Source: Acidobacteriota bacterium
GTDB lineage: Bacteria > Acidobacteriota > Terriglobia > Bryobacterales > Bryobacteraceae
Length of the DNA: 64,000 bases
Direction of reading: 5' to 3'
NCBI GenBank assembly: GCA_025350695.1
Contig: JANXXI010000188.1
Location: 1-64,000, forward strand
The notes below the pieces were generated by a model, which did no database searches, was not told where the DNA came from, and worked only from the letters and a program-made list of their open reading frames with translations. A program made the translations under genes and the position numbers. Position 1 is the first letter of the stretch. Every line of letters starts with the position of its first letter. This document shows, one piece after another, positions 25,866 to 34,518 of this stretch.

Positions 25866-27083
25866 TCACCCCTTCAATTGCCCATACACCGCCCGCTCAA
25901 AATCCCCCAACATCCCCACGGCCTCCTTGTCCACGAACGGCAGAAACTGCATCATAATCACCGCGCACAAGTCCCGCGCCGGATCGATCCAATAAAAAGT
26001 GTTATACAGCCCAGCCCAAGCCAAACTCCCCGCCGACCGACCGCCGTCATACTTCGTCGTATTCAACAGAAACGCAAGGCTCCATTTCTCCCTGTGGCCC
26101 GGCTGAATGTCCACATCGCTGGATTGCGCGGGCGTAAAGCTCTTCATCTTACCCGCCGTCAACCCACCGATCTGATTCGCGCTCATCGCCTTCACCGTCG
26201 CTGCCGAAACTATGCGAGCGCCATTCACTCCGCGCCCGCCGCCTAAGATCATTTGCATAAATCGCACATAATCGGCGGTGGTGGAATAGAGTCCTCCACC
26301 CCCGTTGTAAGATTTTGGCGCAACGGGTTGCTTCCGTTGGTTTGGAAGCAATGCTCCGGCCGCATCGCGCTCAGATCTCGTTACCCACCTCTCAAATTTG
26401 AACTCCGGCAAAATGAAGCTGGTGTCGGCCATTTCCAGTGGCCGCAGAATCTTCGATTGGAAATAATCCTCCAAGCTCATGCCGCTCACCACTTCCACTA
26501 GCCGGCCTGCCCAATCGATGCTTTGCCCATATTGCCAGCGGCTTCCCGGCTCAAACATCAACGGTCCAACGCCGCCTGCAGCCACGGAGTTCTTGCCTTG
26601 CCACTCCGAAAAAGCGAACATTCCCTCATCCCACCGGTCGTAACAGAAGCCGGAAGTGTGGGTCAATAAATGTTTCAAGGTTACTTGCGTTTTGGCTGGC
26701 CGAAATTGCGGCCAATGCTTTTCGTCGAATCCCGTAAACACTTTCAAGCCGCTCAGTTGAGGCAAGTACTTCGCCGCATCCCCGTCCAGGTGAACCTTGC
26801 CTTGTTCCACCAACTGCAGCGCCGCCACGCTGGTGATCGCCTTGGTCATGGATGCGATCGCGAAAATGGAATCTGTCTTCACCGGAACGCCAGACGCATC
26901 GCGAGTCCCGAACGCCCCCGTATACAGTGTCGACTTTCCATTCGCGACCGCAGCCACCGCGCAAGGTATCTTTCGCGCTGCGACGCCTTTTCGCAACGTC
27001 TCATCAATCTTCGATTCCGCGGCCTTGGCGCTAGCGGCGCTTATAATGGCTCCCGCAAATGTTCGACGGCTTAAATCCTTCAT
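25866..27083 (-). CDS. Beta-lactamase-related serine hydrolase (class C/esterase type)
   Basis: 405 residues. Twin-arginine-like export signal KDLSRRTFAGAIISAASA at the N-terminus. The active-site SxxK is SMTK at residues 78-81, with AITSVAALQLVEQGK after it; LKHLLTHTSGF and WQYGQSIDWAGRLVE (second motif region, Tyr) follow, then GGGGLYSTTADYVRFMQMIL. This is the beta-lactamase/D-Ala-D-Ala carboxypeptidase/esterase family, and the substrate cannot be predicted. Divergent from miaE. Confidence 0.85.
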   Translation of the reverse strand: MKDLSRRTFAGAIISAASAKAAESKIDETLRKGVAARKIPCAVAAVANGKSTLYTGAFGTRDASGVPVKTDSIFAIASMTKAITSVAALQLVEQGKVHLDGDAAKYLPQLSGLKVFTGFDEKHWPQFRPAKTQVTLKHLLTHTSGFCYDRWDEGMFAFSEWQGKNSVAAGGVGPLMFEPGSRWQYGQSIDWAGRLVEVVSGMSLEDYFQSKILRPLEMADTSFILPEFKFERWVTRSERDAAGALLPNQRKQPVAPKSYNGGGGLYSTTADYVRFMQMILGGGRGVNGARIVSAATVKAMSANQIGGLTAGKMKSFTPAQSSDVDIQPGHREKWSLAFLLNTTKYDGGRSAGSLAWAGLYNTFYWIDPARDLCAVIMMQFLPFVDKEAVGMLGDFERAVYGQLKG

Positions 27084-27109
27084 GTCCTTAATTCTACTAA
27101 CATGAAAAG

Positions 27110-27745
27110 GTGCCTCTAGTCCTCAGCGAAAAAGCCGATTCGCTTCCCCTGCTCTCCAGAACACCTCACGCGTGGGGCCACGCTGTCTTGGCGGACCCCA
27201 TCGCCCTACTCATTGACCATGCTTTCCTTGAAAAGAAAGCGGCGTTCAACGCCATGGAGTTGATGACGCGCTGGCCCGGCGAATGGGTGCCGGGTTGGGT
27301 GGAGATCATGACTCGCGTCGCCCGCGACGAGGCTGCGCACCTCGCCCAAGTCGTAAAGATTCTTGTCAGCCGTGGCGGACACCTCGGTCGCCTCCACAAA
27401 TGCCAATATGCAACCGACCTGCGGGAACTGGTGCGAAAAGGCGAAACCGGCGACACCCTGGACCGGCTGCTGGTCTCCGCCCTTATCGAAGCGCGCTCCT
27501 GCGAACGTTTCTCCGTCCTCGCTGAAGTTGCGCGGGAACTGAACGATCCAGAACTGGCCGCCTTCTACAAAGCGCTCTTTTCTTCCGAACACGGTCACTA
27601 CAAAGTATTCCTCCGCTTGGGCTACAAGACCATGGATAAAGCCGCTGTCGACCGCCGTTGGAATCAATTGCTGATTGCCGAGGCCAAGGTGCTGGCCAAT
27701 CAAACCCCCGGCTCGCGCATCCACTCGGGCTATTCTCAACCCTAA
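27110..27745 (+). CDS. miaE: tRNA-(2-methylthio-N6-isopentenyl/hydroxy) adenosine hydroxylase MiaE
   Basis: 211 residues, GTG start. Di-iron ferritin-like fold: DHAFLEKKAAFNAMELMTRW near 32-52, RDEAAHLAQVV near 70, ALIEARSCERFSVLAEVA near 125-142 and SSEHGHYKVFLRLG near 160 provide the Glu/His ligands of the two ExxH motifs. Hydroxylates the ms2i6A37 side chain of tRNAs in aerobic bacteria. Normal length. Confidence 0.93.
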   Translation: MPLVLSEKADSLPLLSRTPHAWGHAVLADPIALLIDHAFLEKKAAFNAMELMTRWPGEWVPGWVEIMTRVARDEAAHLAQVVKILVSRGGHLGRLHKCQYATDLRELVRKGETGDTLDRLLVSALIEARSCERFSVLAEVARELNDPELAAFYKALFSSEHGHYKVFLRLGYKTMDKAAVDRRWNQLLIAEAKVLANQTPGSRIHSGYSQP

Positions 27746-27750
27746 GGTGG

Positions 27751-27779
27751 TTGCACTCTAAGGTATATTCCCGTATATT
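27751..27779 (+). promoter_or_regulatory. Sigma-70-type promoter for the small secreted protein
   Basis: TTGCAC (27751-27756), 17-base spacer, TATATT (27774-27779). The best consensus match in the window, about 55 bases upstream of the transcript start region's gene at 27841, which also has a strong GGGAGGA ribosome site. Confidence 0.65.
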
Positions 27780-27840
27780 GAAAGTTGCTAGTGGCAGGTC
27801 CAGTTCTGATGGACCTATTAATTTGGGAGGATCCTTAGGA

Positions 27841-28143
27841 ATGAAGAAAGTTACATTGGTGTTTTCATTGTTTGCAATATCCGCCTTTGGCGCAAGCTGG
27901 GAAGGCGTAATTTCCGATGCCAAGTGCGCGGAAAAACACGGTGGCGAAAAGCTGAACGCTGGTTGCGTGAAGACCTGCATCAAGGGCGGCCAGGCAGCTG
28001 TGTTCGTAACCAAAGACGGCAAAGTACTGAAGATTCACAACCCAGACGGTTTGGGTGGTGAGGAAAACCTCGGTGTTCGTGTGAAGGTCGACGGCAAGCT
28101 CGACGGCGATTCACTGCACGTTGACAGTGTTACCAAGCTCTAG
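27841..28143 (+). CDS. Small secreted cysteine-containing protein
   Basis: 100 residues from ATG 27841, preceded by GGAGGATCCTTAGGA. Signal peptide KKVTLVFSLFAISAFGASWE, then GVISDAKCAEKHGGEKLNA, CVKTCIKGGQAAVFVTKDGK and a beta-rich end KVDGKLDGDSLHVDSVTKL. The ISD-x-CxxxH start and three cysteines recall a small exported family common in Acidobacteriota, whose function is unknown. Own promoter and terminator, so it is a monocistronic, probably well-expressed gene. Confidence 0.8.
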   Translation: MKKVTLVFSLFAISAFGASWEGVISDAKCAEKHGGEKLNAGCVKTCIKGGQAAVFVTKDGKVLKIHNPDGLGGEENLGVRVKVDGKLDGDSLHVDSVTKL

Positions 28144-28161
28144 GGCTAAAGATACGAGTAG

Positions 28162-28187
28162 ACGGACGTCGAAAGGCGTCCGTTTTC
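28162..28187 (+). terminator. Rho-independent terminator
   Basis: ACGGACG (28162-28168) and CGTCCGT (28177-28183) form a 7-bp stem around TCGAAAGG, with TTTTCT directly after. Terminates the small secreted protein gene and touches the stop codon of the converging PLP enzyme gene. Confidence 0.75.
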
Positions 28188-29272
28188 TATTGCAATTTAC
28201 CTCGCGCCGCCACTGGCCACATCCGTTCCACCGTTTCCCCACGCACGCCATAAACCTGCTCATGTAAATTCATTGCCACGCAAATGTGGTTGGGCAACAC
28301 ATTCACCCTATCGCCAACTTTGAACCGGCTCCGAGCCTCGGGCAATTCAACGTAGCCGTGCTCCTCGTTCATCCTTGCGAAGTGGGCGTCTTTGGCCTGC
28401 ATCACAATTCCATGTCCAGGTTCAGCCGATTTGTCGGATGAAAATGTCTTCGACCCGCCGTCGATGATGAATTGTCCATCGACGCTAGTCGAAACAACGG
28501 TCGCAAGAATAGTCGCCGCGCAGTCGTCAATGCCGCAAGCCCCGCACAAAATCGTGTTACGGTCGTTAAATATATAGGTCCCTGGGCGCACCTCAGTCAT
28601 GCCGTGAACTTCATGGGCATGCCATTCGGTGGGGGTCGATCCGCCGCTTACCACGCGTACTTCAAGACCGGCAGCCTTCAGTTGATCGACGGTCGATGAA
28701 ACCGTCTCCGACAATGCCGCCATCTTCGCCTTGCCATCGGCAGACCAATCTTTCAGATGGCCCGGATAAAAGGCCAGGCCTTCGAGGTCAACGCCGTCCA
28801 GTTTGTCGATGGCCGCCGCCAGCGCCACGGCGTCCGCGCCAGGCTTTACGCCAACACGGCCCAGGCCAACGTCCATTTCCACCAGCAAGTGGATCTTCAC
28901 GCCCGCCTTGTCCGCCGCCGCGGCTATCCACTGTGCCGCTTCCAAACTATCTACCGAAATCGTCAGCCGCGTCTTCTTCGCCACTTCTACCACACGCGCC
29001 AGTTTTGGCGCACCGATCACCGGATAGGCAATTAGCAAATCTTCGACGCCCGATTCCAGCATCACTTCCGCCTCGCTCACTTTCGCAACGGTAAGCCCCA
29101 CGGCGCCTAGCGCGAGTTGCCGCGAACCCAGCGCAGGGATCTTGTGCGTCTTCGTGTGTGGCCGCAACCTCAGCCCGTGCAGCTTGGTGTATTCAGCCAT
29201 GCGGAGCAGATTGCGCTCCATGATGTCCAGATCGATGACGATCGCTGGCGTGTCGAGTTCGGAAATGTGCAT
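28187..29272 (-). CDS. DSD1/D-threonine aldolase-like PLP enzyme (alanine-racemase fold)
   Basis: 361 residues. Starts SELDTPAIVIDLDIMERNL; the PLP-lysine region RLRPHTKTHKIPALG is at 35-49. VDVGLGR-like EMDVGLGRVGVKPG near 133 and AFYPGHLKDW follow; VSGGSTPTEWH near 205 is the phosphate-binding loop; and EVRPGTYIFND and the C-terminal metal-binding PNHICVAMN near 333 match the D-threonine aldolase/D-serine dehydratase-like group. It would cleave or dehydrate D-hydroxyamino acids. Exact substrate unknown. Confidence 0.85.
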   Translation of the reverse strand: MHISELDTPAIVIDLDIMERNLLRMAEYTKLHGLRLRPHTKTHKIPALGSRQLALGAVGLTVAKVSEAEVMLESGVEDLLIAYPVIGAPKLARVVEVAKKTRLTISVDSLEAAQWIAAAADKAGVKIHLLVEMDVGLGRVGVKPGADAVALAAAIDKLDGVDLEGLAFYPGHLKDWSADGKAKMAALSETVSSTVDQLKAAGLEVRVVSGGSTPTEWHAHEVHGMTEVRPGTYIFNDRNTILCGACGIDDCAATILATVVSTSVDGQFIIDGGSKTFSSDKSAEPGHGIVMQAKDAHFARMNEEHGYVELPEARSRFKVGDRVNVLPNHICVAMNLHEQVYGVRGETVERMWPVAARGKLQ

Positions 29273-29284
29273 TATCGTATAAGT

Positions 29285-29938
29285 TTATTTCACAGCAAAG
29301 GTGATCATCAATTTACCTTGCTGCGGGTTCTTGTAGTAGAGCTCAATGTCCTTCGCCTTCTGCTTGCCTTCCACCGGGAAGTACAGCAAGCCGGTCACAA
29401 CATCGCTAGTCTCTTTTTCCTGAAGCACGTGCTGCTTCAGCGTTTCAAGTAACGGTGTTGTTTTGGTCTTTGAGCCGTCTTCCACTTTCGCTTCCGCCGA
29501 TTCCATCGATGCCGTGTTGCCGGCGCCGCCCCCATTGCCGGGCAAAGTGGAACCGCGACCGCCTAATCCGCCCCATGTTGGTCCGTTGCCAACCGAACTC
29601 GCGCCACCGTTGCTGTAAGTGGTCCGCACGATCAGCTTCGAATTGCCCGCAATCTGGCTCGGTTGAAATGGAGTCGCCTTTACGCCCGCCTTTGAGTTCA
29701 GCAGTGTGAAGTCGTCCAACCAAATTTTGATTGGTCCATCCTTGGGCGTCACCTTCACTTTCACCACCACAATGCTGCCGCCCAGGTCGTCGCCTAAAAG
29801 AGACTTGATCTCTTCCTTATCGACGATAACAACAGCTTCCACGTCCAGTTTTTCATTGCCGCTACGCCCCGGCAACGGTTTCTTTTCCGCGGCTAGAACT
29901 GTCATGCCCGCTAGTAGTAGGACGATCACCCTGTGCAT
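29285..29938 (-). CDS. Secreted protein of unknown function
   Basis: 217 residues from MHRVIVLLLAGMTVLAAEKK, a signal peptide. The middle (about 40-110) is a beta-rich segment VVIVDKEEIKSLLGDDLGG, then VVKVKVTPKDGPIKIWLDDF, resembling a small extracellular beta-sandwich. A Gly/Asn/Ser-rich low-complexity linker (GGASSVGNGPTWGGLGGRGS) separates it from a C-terminal helix/strand part. Conserved-hypothetical by appearance; no domain recognised. It follows the PLP enzyme gene on the minus strand, with a gap of 12 bases. Confidence 0.65.
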   Translation of the reverse strand: MHRVIVLLLAGMTVLAAEKKPLPGRSGNEKLDVEAVVIVDKEEIKSLLGDDLGGSIVVVKVKVTPKDGPIKIWLDDFTLLNSKAGVKATPFQPSQIAGNSKLIVRTTYSNGGASSVGNGPTWGGLGGRGSTLPGNGGGAGNTASMESAEAKVEDGSKTKTTPLLETLKQHVLQEKETSDVVTGLLYFPVEGKQKAKDIELYYKNPQQGKLMITFAVK

Positions 29939-29998
29939 GTCGAAATTATACCCCCTATCACCGTAAACTTCTTCAACCTTTCGCCTTCCTGCCCCGAT

Positions 29999-30325
29999 AT
30001 GGAGCACGTGAGTAGGCTGCTGGACAACGCGAACAAAATATTAGACGCAGCGGAATCAATGCGCGTTGCCGGTCATACGGGGACGGATTGGAGCATAATG
30101 ATTGGCTCCGAAGGGCAAATTAATATGGTGGCCGCAAGCAACTGGCCGCTGGAATCGCTACGCGCGGAGCATGGGGCTAGTCAGGCTTACCGGGTACACG
30201 AACAAGGAGGCCGCATTCAAGTGCAGGGAAAAGATGAAAGCCGGGACCTGTTGATTTTCTCTGCGCATCCGAGCCAATTGCTGCGCCGCCTCCTGCCGGA
30301 ACGGCGCGATTACGGCATGGTCTAG
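29999..30325 (+). CDS. Small conserved-looking protein of unknown function
   Basis: 108 residues from ATG 29999 with MEHVSRLLDNANKILDAAES, GHTGTDWSIMIGSEGQINMV and a helical C-terminus. No signal peptide or membrane segment. The last bases overlap the convergent membrane-protein gene by four. Function not recognised; a genuine gene judging by codon bias and the start just after the divergent gene's leader. Confidence 0.6.
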   Translation: MEHVSRLLDNANKILDAAESMRVAGHTGTDWSIMIGSEGQINMVAASNWPLESLRAEHGASQAYRVHEQGGRIQVQGKDESRDLLIFSAHPSQLLRRLLPERRDYGMV

Positions 30326-31092
30326 AACCGTTTTAACCCCTGTAACATTGCCTTGCTATCGCCCTTCGCCGGATTCGTCACGGTATGAATGGGCCGCCAC
30401 GCCTCATTCATCGCTCCCAGGTATTGCATTCTTTTCCGGTCTGGTCCCATTAGAATTACGGTCATCTTCCGGTCGGGGTAAGCCAGCGCTCGATATTCCA
30501 TCTCAATAGCAGGTTCCTTCCACCGATCCGAAGCCGGTTGCCCCAACTTGCGAACGACAGCGAAATAATCGTCATTTGCCGTAAGCCCTAAATCTTCCTG
30601 CATCACCGTCGTGTACTCGATCCGCGTGCGGCTGAAGAAGCTCACCACCAGGAAGCAACCAAGGACGCCAAGAATCAAAACAGCGCCAACCACCATTGCG
30701 ATCTTCGATTCGTTTCCCGAATTGCTGCGAATCCCGATTACTTCAGCCCTCGTCGGCTTGCGCATTTCAACAGGCGGATCGTTTGGGCTGGGGCCAACTG
30801 GCCGCGGCATCTCGATCACCCGCCGCTCCGTTGGCCACAACTGGCCACCTTTCAATTCGAACTCTTTCGTCAGGCCTACAATCATCGTCGGCTCATCCAC
30901 TTTCGACACAGCTCCAAGAAAGCGGCGGGGTACCCACACTTCGTCTTCACTCTTGGTGTTGCGTACCAGAACCTCCGACCACGTAGCACGGCGGAACACC
31001 CACTCGTTATGCTCCACTCCGACGATGGGTGGATAAAACGAAAATGGGCGGTCGCCTAGCTGTTCGAGATGTGGCGCGCCGGAGGATGACAT
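30322..31092 (-). CDS. Single-pass membrane protein of unknown function
   Basis: 256 residues. A cytoplasmic N-terminal region (about 1-130) has VGVEHNEWVFRRATWSEVLV and Pro-rich linkers (PRPVGPSPNDPPVEMRKP), one transmembrane helix KIAMVVGAVLILGVLGCFLV near 131-150, and an external beta-rich domain. No known domain recognised. Probably signals across the membrane or anchors a surface function. Confidence 0.6.
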   Translation of the reverse strand: MSSSGAPHLEQLGDRPFSFYPPIVGVEHNEWVFRRATWSEVLVRNTKSEDEVWVPRRFLGAVSKVDEPTMIVGLTKEFELKGGQLWPTERRVIEMPRPVGPSPNDPPVEMRKPTRAEVIGIRSNSGNESKIAMVVGAVLILGVLGCFLVVSFFSRTRIEYTTVMQEDLGLTANDDYFAVVRKLGQPASDRWKEPAIEMEYRALAYPDRKMTVILMGPDRKRMQYLGAMNEAWRPIHTVTNPAKGDSKAMLQGLKRF

Positions 31093-31141
31093 ACAACCCT
31101 TCCAGTGTAGTTGGTTTGAAGGCCTTTACCGCGGAAAGTCT

Positions 31142-31744
31142 CTACTTCTTGTCCGGGGTTATCACCCGCATCCGCAGATTGCGGTAATAGGTTACGCTTT
31201 TCGGATCATGCGCCTGTAATGCCAGGTAGCCTTTCGTGTAGGTGTTCTTATCTTCAATGTAGTCCACCACAACTTTGCCGTTAACCTTGATCACAACGTG
31301 ATTGCCCACCACCCGAATGTTCTGCGTAAACCAAACATCGTCGTCCACCAGATGGTCCATTACGTTCTTGAAATTGTACAGGCTGCCCGTTCGCTTTGGG
31401 TCGGTATGCGAATTGTTTACTTGAGCCTCATAGCCTTTGGGAAACCCTTCATTCAGAAATTCCGCACGGAAATACATGCCGGAGTTTGAACCCTTGGTCG
31501 TCTTTGCCTGCGCTTCAAATTCGCAATCCACGCATTCCTGCGTCATGAAGAATAAATGGCTGCGGGAGCCCTGCGCAACAATGGTTCCATTTTCCACTTT
31601 CCATTGCTCCGGCTTCTCGCTAGCCTTCCAGCCCTTTAGGTCTTTCCCGTTAAACATCTTGATCCACTTGCCGTCTTTTGCCGAGGCCATGGGCGACAGA
31701 GCCAAACACAGCGCCAATACAGGCGCAAGATTTATGATTTGCAT
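31142..31744 (-). CDS. DUF1080 (3-keto-disaccharide hydrolase-like) secreted protein
   Basis: 200 residues from MQIINLAPVLALCLALSPMASA, a signal peptide. WIKMFNGKDLKGWK, then FFMTQECVDCEFEAQAKTTK, SNSGMYFRAEF and LQAHDPKSVTYYRNLRMR form the jelly-roll DUF1080 domain found in glucosidase-like and 3-keto-glycoside hydrolases. One full copy. Divergent from the CehA-type hydrolase; both fit a polysaccharide or glycoside utilisation role. Confidence 0.85.
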   Translation of the reverse strand: MQIINLAPVLALCLALSPMASAKDGKWIKMFNGKDLKGWKASEKPEQWKVENGTIVAQGSRSHLFFMTQECVDCEFEAQAKTTKGSNSGMYFRAEFLNEGFPKGYEAQVNNSHTDPKRTGSLYNFKNVMDHLVDDDVWFTQNIRVVGNHVVIKVNGKVVVDYIEDKNTYTKGYLALQAHDPKSVTYYRNLRMRVITPDKK

Positions 31745-31762
31745 TCCACTAGAATATCTTGC

Positions 31763-33967
31763 ATGACCCGGACAACCCAAATTTGCATTGCGTTTATTTT
31801 CGCCCTCGCTGCTTTAGCATCGGCTGCGAAACTCCCCATGGTCGAAAAAGTGGACTTCCAACCGCTCTCGGCAAGTGTTGCCCGGGTGATTGAAGCACTT
31901 GAAATGGTGGGTGAGCCGCTGCCCGCTGCCGAAGCCGTCGAACTGCGCACCACTCGCTCCCTCCAACGCATCCAGGAAATTCTCGATTCCCATTGTCTCG
32001 TCGCCGTCCAAATCAATCCTGAAAGCCGGGTTAAGGTTGTGGAGGCCCAAGGGAAGCACGAACTGATGGAGCAGGGCTGGCGAACATTTTTGGTCAAAGT
32101 CGCCAACGAATCCGGCGCCACGCCCGTGCTTGCCGTTACCAGTCCGCAAGCCGACAGACTGTTCAACTCTCCTCCCGGCGCGGTGGCGGGCAGATGGATC
32201 GATTTACAGATGGTCAATCGCCAACCGATGAAGGAACGGCTCAGTGGATTAGAACTCGAATACCGCATTCTGCAAATTTTCTCGCGCGATAAGGGCAAGC
32301 GCGAAGCCAGGCTCTCGTTCAACGTTGGACAAGGAACCCAGGACCTCGGCTTCCGCAGCGACTCAGACATCCTTTTCGACGCCCGCTCAGCGGCCAAAGT
32401 CACGCTCCGCGTTTTTGATACAGACGGCAAACCCACCACTGCCTCATTCGTTGTGCGCGACGCCATGGGCCGCGTCTATCCGTCACAGGCCAAACGCCTC
32501 GCCCCAGACTTCGCCTTTCACCCGCAGGTCTACCGCGCCGACAAGGAAAGCATCCTGCTGCCGCCCGGCGACTTTACGGTCACATATACGCGCGGCCCGG
32601 AATACCGCCGCAAGACTCAGAAGATCCACATAACCGGCCAGCCGGCGGAGCTTACCTTCCGCTTGGAGCGGTGGGTCGACCCCGCCAAAATCGGCTGGTA
32701 TTCCGGCGATCATCACATCCACGCCGCCGGTTGTTCCCACTACGAAAAGCCAACCGAAGGCGTATATCCCGAAGACATGATGCGCCACATCCTGGGCGAG
32801 GATTTGAAGGTTGGCTCCGTGTTGACCTGGGGCCCGGGCTGGTATTTTCAGAAGACATTCTTCGAAGGGAAAGACAATAAGCTTTCCACCGATGCCTACA
32901 AAATGCGTTACGACGTGGAGGTCTCCGGCTTCCCTTCAAGCCATACCGGGCACATCTGCCTGCTCCGTTTGAAGGAACAAGATTACCCCGGCTCGAAGCG
33001 CATTGACGATTGGCCTAGCTGGGGCATTCCCATTTTTCGTTGGGCGAAAGCGCAAGGCGCCATCACTGGTTTTGCTCATTCCGGCTGGGGCCTCATGCAA
33101 ACCTCGGACAAAGTCCCTAACGACGAAGTACCGCCTTTCGACGGGATCGGCGCCAACGAATTCATAGTAGGAGTGACGCACGATCTGGTGGACTTCATCT
33201 CCACGGTGGATACGCCGTTTCCCAATGAACTAAACATCTGGTACCACACGCTAAACACCGGCTACCGGACACGCATCAGCGGCGAAACCGATTTTCCCTG
33301 CATCTACGGCGACCGTGTTGGCTTGGGCCGCAGTTACGTCCGTCAGGACAAGGCGTTCACTTATGACGATTGGACTGTGGGTATCCGCGACGGCCGCAAC
33401 TATGTTAGTGACGGCAAGAGCCATCTGATCGATTTTCGGGTGAACAACGTACGCATGGGCGATGGCGCAAGCGAACTCAATTTATCGAAGCCTGGGAAGG
33501 TGTCGGTAACTGTGGACGTAGCCGCGTTGCTTGATGAGACTCCCGATGAAAAGGTCCGCAAGGCCCGTTTCGACGTGAAGCCCTACTGGGAGCTTGAGCG
33601 TAGCCGCATCGGTAACGGGCGCAGGGTACCCGTTGAGTTGATCGTCAATGGCGAACCGGTCGCGCGTCAGGAAATCGATGCCGACGGAACGACGCGCAAG
33701 CTAAAGTTCGACGCCCAAATAGACATCAGTAGCTGGGTGACTGTTCGTATTCTCCCGTCGTCGCATACGAATCCGATATGGGTGTTGGTGGACGGCAAGC
33801 CGGTACGCGCCTCAAGGAAGAGCGCCGAATGGTGCCTGACGGCAGTAGAAAAGTGTAGAGCCCAGAAGATGCCACGCATCCGATTGGAAGAGCGCGGCGA
33901 AGCGGAGCGCGCTTATGATTTCGCAAAGAGCGCGTTCACGCAACGGTTGAAGGAAAGCGTGCGGTAA
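31763..33967 (+). CDS. CehA/McbA-family (PHP-domain) metallohydrolase, secreted
   Basis: 734 residues from ATG 31763 with a signal peptide TTQICIAFIFALAALASA. A variable N-terminal beta region (about 30-300) precedes the metal-binding block GWYSGDHHIHAAGC near 315-328 (HxH), with GVYPEDMMRHILGEDLK and later AHSGWGL and GETDFPCIYGDR residues that complete a PHP-type metal site. CehA/McbA proteins hydrolyse carbaryl-like esters or sugar phosphates; here the substrate is unknown. Monocistronic, divergent from DUF1080. Confidence 0.8.
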   Translation: MTRTTQICIAFIFALAALASAAKLPMVEKVDFQPLSASVARVIEALEMVGEPLPAAEAVELRTTRSLQRIQEILDSHCLVAVQINPESRVKVVEAQGKHELMEQGWRTFLVKVANESGATPVLAVTSPQADRLFNSPPGAVAGRWIDLQMVNRQPMKERLSGLELEYRILQIFSRDKGKREARLSFNVGQGTQDLGFRSDSDILFDARSAAKVTLRVFDTDGKPTTASFVVRDAMGRVYPSQAKRLAPDFAFHPQVYRADKESILLPPGDFTVTYTRGPEYRRKTQKIHITGQPAELTFRLERWVDPAKIGWYSGDHHIHAAGCSHYEKPTEGVYPEDMMRHILGEDLKVGSVLTWGPGWYFQKTFFEGKDNKLSTDAYKMRYDVEVSGFPSSHTGHICLLRLKEQDYPGSKRIDDWPSWGIPIFRWAKAQGAITGFAHSGWGLMQTSDKVPNDEVPPFDGIGANEFIVGVTHDLVDFISTVDTPFPNELNIWYHTLNTGYRTRISGETDFPCIYGDRVGLGRSYVRQDKAFTYDDWTVGIRDGRNYVSDGKSHLIDFRVNNVRMGDGASELNLSKPGKVSVTVDVAALLDETPDEKVRKARFDVKPYWELERSRIGNGRRVPVELIVNGEPVARQEIDADGTTRKLKFDAQIDISSWVTVRILPSSHTNPIWVLVDGKPVRASRKSAEWCLTAVEKCRAQKMPRIRLEERGEAERAYDFAKSAFTQRLKESVR

Positions 33968-33982
33968 ATCGACGATAAAAGA

Positions 33983-34008
33983 AAAGGCAGAAGATTACGC
34001 CTGCCTTT
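33983..34008 (-). terminator. Terminator of the STAS gene
   Basis: AAAGGCAG (33983-33990) and CTGCCTTT (34001-34008) form an 8-bp stem; on the minus strand it is followed by TTCTTTTATC, a U-rich tail. It lies 30 bases after the STAS stop codon and may also serve the hydrolase on the plus strand. Confidence 0.6.
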
Positions 34009-34038
34009 CCACGGCCTTTTCATTTGTTCCGCTACAAG

Positions 34039-34386
34039 CTAAGCGTGGAAACTTTTTACGCCGCTCACTTCGCTATCGAATACTTCAAACACTGTATACA
34101 GCTTGGTGATCTGCAGCAGATCATGGACTCGCTTCGTCAAATTGAGCAGCTTCAAGGCCCCACCAGCATTCGAAACTGTGGTGAAGGCGCTGACCAATTC
34201 GCCGATGCCGGAGCTGTCGATGTAGTTAACATCGCCAAGATTGATAAGAATCTTTTTCACGCCACTGGCGTTTAGATCCTTTACCTTGTCGCGAAGTGCA
34301 CTGGACCCGTCGCCCAGCGTAATCTTTCCAGCCACATCCATGATGGTCACATCTCCATCTAGGCGTGTTGTAATTTGAACACTCAT
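34039..34386 (-). CDS. STAS-domain anti-anti-sigma factor
   Basis: 115 residues. VTIMDVAGKITLGDGSSALR, then KKILINLGDVNYIDSSGIGEL (near 42-63) with the phosphorylatable Ser of SpoIIAA/RsbV-type domains, and LLNLTKRVHDLLQITKLYTVF. Such proteins bind and regulate anti-sigma factor kinases in a partner-switch. The kinase is not in the window. Confidence 0.9.
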   Translation of the reverse strand: MSVQITTRLDGDVTIMDVAGKITLGDGSSALRDKVKDLNASGVKKILINLGDVNYIDSSGIGELVSAFTTVSNAGGALKLLNLTKRVHDLLQITKLYTVFEVFDSEVSGVKSFHA

Positions 34387-34518
34387 TTACTTCCTCCATG
34401 CGTTAGCAACGGCCGGGGTGATGGGTGTACCGCCTTGTCCACACGCCTTTGCTCCGAAATCTGTATCTATCGAGTATACAAAGCTAATGGCGTTTGTGGG
34501 CGGGACTATTCCCGTTCG